NCBI RefSeq assembly: GCF_009695775.1
Contig: NZ_VUNG01000029.1
Location: 1-48,224 of the forward strand
Reading direction: 5' to 3'
Length of the DNA: 48,224 nt
Source of the DNA: Hallella mizrahii
Lineage (GTDB): Bacteria > Bacteroidota > Bacteroidia > Bacteroidales > Bacteroidaceae
Shown: piece by piece, positions 46,093-48,224 of the stretch
Layout: the number at the start of each line of letters is the position of its first letter
Position numbering within the stretch: position 1 is the stretch's first letter
Notes under the pieces: model-generated
What the model was told of the DNA's origin: nothing
The model's database searches: none
The model's input: only the letters and a program-made list of their open reading frames with translations
Position numbers and translations under genes: made by a program

Positions 46093-46143
46093 GTCATGCG
46101 GCATGACGCAGGATCTCACGATTCCGTGTCATGGTCGCATGAC
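46093..46143. promoter_or_regulatory. Two GTCATG...CATGAC palindromes before ccsBA
   Basis: GTCATGCGGCATGAC (46093-46107, seven-base arms) and GTCATGGTCGCATGAC (46128-46143) lie 20 bases apart between the oxidoreductase stop and the ccsBA start. They could be a pair of operator sites for a dimeric regulator or, as RNA, two small hairpins. Confidence 0.5.
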
Positions 46144-46155
46144 AAAAACATGATG

Positions 46156-47631
46156 TTATATTGCTCGTAAGAATTTCACGACACAGTCGCGGTCTTTCTT
46201 GCTGAGCTGATAGAACTTCGCCGCAGCGAAGTAAGCCTGGCTGTTCTTGCTGTAGGCGTGCCACATGATGGCCTCCACCTCGTTACGTGCACGGCAGTCG
46301 TGGAGTCGGTCTTCGGCGCCTGTGTTGGCCAGCGAGAGTCCGCGTCCCCACAAAGGTGTGGTGCGGCACCAGCTGCCGTGGATATCGTTCTTCATGCACA
46401 GCTTGTGCTGTACGAAGTCAGAATAAGGATAAATCTTCTGATGTGGATATTTTGGCAGTGGTCTCAGACTGATGTTATTTGGACTCCAATAGTTGTCATC
46501 GCCGGTAGTCCACTGAGGACGGTGACAGTGGGCGCACCCCATGCTGATGAAGAGCTCCTTGCCACGCTGTACGTCGGTATCGTTGAGATCGCGGGCACGG
46601 GGAATGGAGAGTCCGCGGTGCCATACCATGAAGTTGTAGAACTGGTCGTCGCTCATCTCTGCCTGGAACTTATGCCAAGGGTTGTCGAACTGGTTGGTAC
46701 CGGGTCGCAGTAGGTTGTAGACCATGTGCTGTACGCTGTCGCGTGAGCCGTCACCATAATAGGGTGAAGTCGGATCGGCCATGATCGCCTTCAGCACGCT
46801 TTCGTTTTCCGACATAGCCTTGGCCCAAGCATTGGTGGTATAGAGATAAGGACGGTCGGAACGCGTCACGTTGGTGATATTCCACACGGCGTTGGCACCG
46901 GGGCCATCCTGCAGAGATGCACGGGTGAGGGCATAGGTGAAGCGCTTGAGCATTTTCTCGACAGGCTGTCCTTTAGAGTCGGTGCCGGGGACAGTGAACT
47001 TATACCAGGCACTGGCTGCCATGTCGTTGGCTCCTTTGTCCCAAAAGCTTGGGTTCAGCTCCACACCGACAGCAGCTTCTTCCTTATATTGTGCGATGAT
47101 AGAGTCTTGTGGAATGGCATCGATGAGGCCTGTGCCGATGACGCCAATGGTCGATTCCAGTCTGACAGCATAGTTGGTAGGCTTCGGGTTGGTGTTGAAG
47201 GCACTCTCAGGAATCGTTACCTCAGGATAGATAAGGTCGTAGGTTTCGCCGTCGGGAAACTTCATTGGCAGTCCTGACTCCATGGCGGTGACGTGCTTCC
47301 ACTCTATTCTTATCTGACTGCCGTCGACAGGTGGCAGGAAGGGTGCATTGGCGAGGGTCTGCGGCATGCCCGTGACCTCAGAGATATAGGCACCGTCGTT
47401 GCTGCCCTCTGACGTAGGATGGTAGATAGCCAGCAGATAACCGTTGCCATAAGTCGAAGGATAAGAGGTCTGCCGCTTGCCGTGGCCGTAGCCTGGGTGA
47501 CAGTCAATGCACGATGATCGCAGGTAAGCCGGTCCGAGTCCTTTGAAGGGCTCTGTATTGTCAGTGAAGTTACGTTCAAAGACAGCCTCACCGAGTTTGA
47601 AGGCCAGCTCCAGTTTTTCATTGTCTACCAC
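46156..47631 (-). CDS. Di-heme oxidoreductase (DHOR), signal peptide lost
   Basis: A 491-residue c-type cytochrome of the DHOR group (putative thiol oxidoreductase, PF06537). Heme motifs are SSCIDCHPG near residue 41 and GCAHCHRPQW near 370; GLGPAYLRS precedes the first. The native protein is a lipoprotein: upstream of the GTG start the frame continues back through GCYEDETPVV to a TAA at 47659-47661, and that Cys is the expected lipobox Cys. No signal peptide can be encoded in the roughly 45 bases left before the previous gene, so export and heme attachment may be impaired. CcsBA lies just downstream. Confidence 0.75.
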   Translation of the reverse strand: MVDNEKLELAFKLGEAVFERNFTDNTEPFKGLGPAYLRSSCIDCHPGYGHGKRQTSYPSTYGNGYLLAIYHPTSEGSNDGAYISEVTGMPQTLANAPFLPPVDGSQIRIEWKHVTAMESGLPMKFPDGETYDLIYPEVTIPESAFNTNPKPTNYAVRLESTIGVIGTGLIDAIPQDSIIAQYKEEAAVGVELNPSFWDKGANDMAASAWYKFTVPGTDSKGQPVEKMLKRFTYALTRASLQDGPGANAVWNITNVTRSDRPYLYTTNAWAKAMSENESVLKAIMADPTSPYYGDGSRDSVQHMVYNLLRPGTNQFDNPWHKFQAEMSDDQFYNFMVWHRGLSIPRARDLNDTDVQRGKELFISMGCAHCHRPQWTTGDDNYWSPNNISLRPLPKYPHQKIYPYSDFVQHKLCMKNDIHGSWCRTTPLWGRGLSLANTGAEDRLHDCRARNEVEAIMWHAYSKNSQAYFAAAKFYQLSKKDRDCVVKFLRAI

Positions 47632-47703
47632 GACGGGTGTCTCGTCTTCGTAGCAACCTTATGTCTTTGTTAGTTATGTTTTCGTTACATATCCCGTACT
47701 TCT

Positions 47704-48099
47704 TTACAGGAAGAAAGCCTCGTAGGCGATACCTATGTTCAAGCTCGGCTCGTTGTTGTACTGGCTTTTGAGGAAGCGGTAGGAGTAGTCAGCCTTGATG
47801 GCAATCTGCTTGATGGGGTAATAGTTGAAGCCGAAGGTCACGGCCTGCTTCTTTGTATATTCATAGGAGGGCTCACCTTTGGCCGGAATATAAGAGTTAT
47901 AGTAGTCGTATCGGCCAAAGAAATAGAACTTTTGCTGGTCGACGTGCAGTTTCTGCATCTGTGAGAAGATGTCGTAGCCGGCTTCCACGCCGATGGCTAC
48001 GGCATTCTTTCCCACATAGCTTTTGTCGTAGGGGGCATTGTTCGACGTGCGGTTGATCTTCACTATGCTCAGTGTCTTGGCGTCGCTCAGATAACCATA
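47704..48099 (-). pseudogene. C-terminal fragment of an outer-membrane porin-like protein
   Basis: About 131 codons are open from just after a TAG at 48100-48102 to the stop at 47704. The translation (AIGVEAGYDIF, FYFFGRYDYYNSY, AVTFGFNYYPIKQIAIKADY, LNIGIAYEAFFL) shows alternating strands and an aromatic C-terminus, as in a porin barrel. A full porin would need some 200 or more additional N-terminal residues. The bases upstream are AT-rich and non-coding, so the gene is broken at its 5' end inside the window and is not merely cut off by the window edge. It probably belongs with the di-heme protein in an imelysin/DHOR-type operon. Confidence 0.6.
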
Positions 48100-48181
48100 C
48101 TAAAGTTTCCCACTTGCAAATAGCTCGCCCTTAAAGTCTTAAAAATCAAGAGAAAAGAGAAGGAATGTCCAAAAGTTTTTG

Positions 48182-48189
48182 TATCTTTG
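48182..48189 (+). promoter_or_regulatory. -7 box for a gene beyond the right edge
   Basis: TATCTTTG on the plus strand matches TAnnTTTG; no -33 match. It points out of the window. Confidence 0.35.
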
Positions 48190-48224
48190 TAGTGCAAATA
48201 AATCATTGATACATAAACGATTAA

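Overview
The window looks like chromosomal DNA from a Bacteroidales bacterium, most likely Prevotella in the broad sense. Supporting signs are many upstream regions carrying the Bacteroidetes -7 box TAnnTTTG (often with TTTG or TTG 19-20 bases upstream), few recognisable Shine-Dalgarno sites, the rplM-rpsI-rpsB-tsf gene order, paired secreted glycosidases, a Bacteroidetes-type outer-membrane barrel protein, and membrane proteins of a type (probably DUF6080) I associate with Prevotella. All assignments come from reading the sequence and recalling families; no search was run.

Layout. 1-2.5 kb: an AT-rich accessory patch with a lipoprotein plus a small membrane protein, and the 3' remnant of an IS1380-type transposase. 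2.5-7.4 kb (minus): an outer-membrane beta-barrel protein, a large Dna2-like nuclease/helicase and an O6-alkylguanine-DNA alkyltransferase. 7.4-12.8 kb (plus): a secreted GH2 beta-galactosidase and a GH51 alpha-L-arabinofuranosidase, together suited to arabinogalactan side chains. 13-16.9 kb (minus): an XRE-cupin regulator, an acyl-CoA synthetase, a YqiA-like hydrolase fused to a HAD-like domain, and a small membrane protein. 17-20.3 kb (minus): L13, S9, S2 and EF-Ts, with a long structured leader before L13.

20.4-41.8 kb is a patchwork surface-glycan locus with genes on both strands. It holds UDP-galactopyranose mutase, a probable galactofuranosyltransferase, a Wzx-type flippase, GT14 and GT-A glycosyltransferases, a serine-acetyltransferase-like hexapeptide protein, a LicD phosphotransferase with a nearby cytidylyltransferase/SDR pair, two paralogous multi-membrane proteins, GtrA, a HAD phosphatase, a UbiA/DPPR-synthase-like prenyltransferase, two membrane acyltransferases and a phosphoethanolamine-transferase-like sulfatase. 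The gene set suggests a galactofuranose-containing, polyol-phosphate-decorated, acylated surface polymer, partly built from polyprenyl-phosphate sugars. Two cargo-like AT-rich modules sit inside it: a DUF3791-like/DUF3990/DUF3791-like trio between glf and wzx, and an AAA-ATPase that seems to have lost its nuclease domain by an in-frame deletion.

42-48.2 kb (minus): a desulfoferrodoxin lacking one cysteine of its first iron site, a RidA-like protein, a CcsBA cytochrome c assembly protein, a di-heme oxidoreductase that has lost its lipoprotein signal, and a 5'-truncated porin-like gene at the right edge.

The most interesting structures are: the HAD gene interrupted in frame by a low-complexity insert with five GAGAGTT heptamers and a G8 run (a candidate phase-variable gene); the DUF3990 trio; the repeated promoter cassette in front of licD; and the hairpin-rich convergent gap after licD with a 56-bp perfect palindrome.
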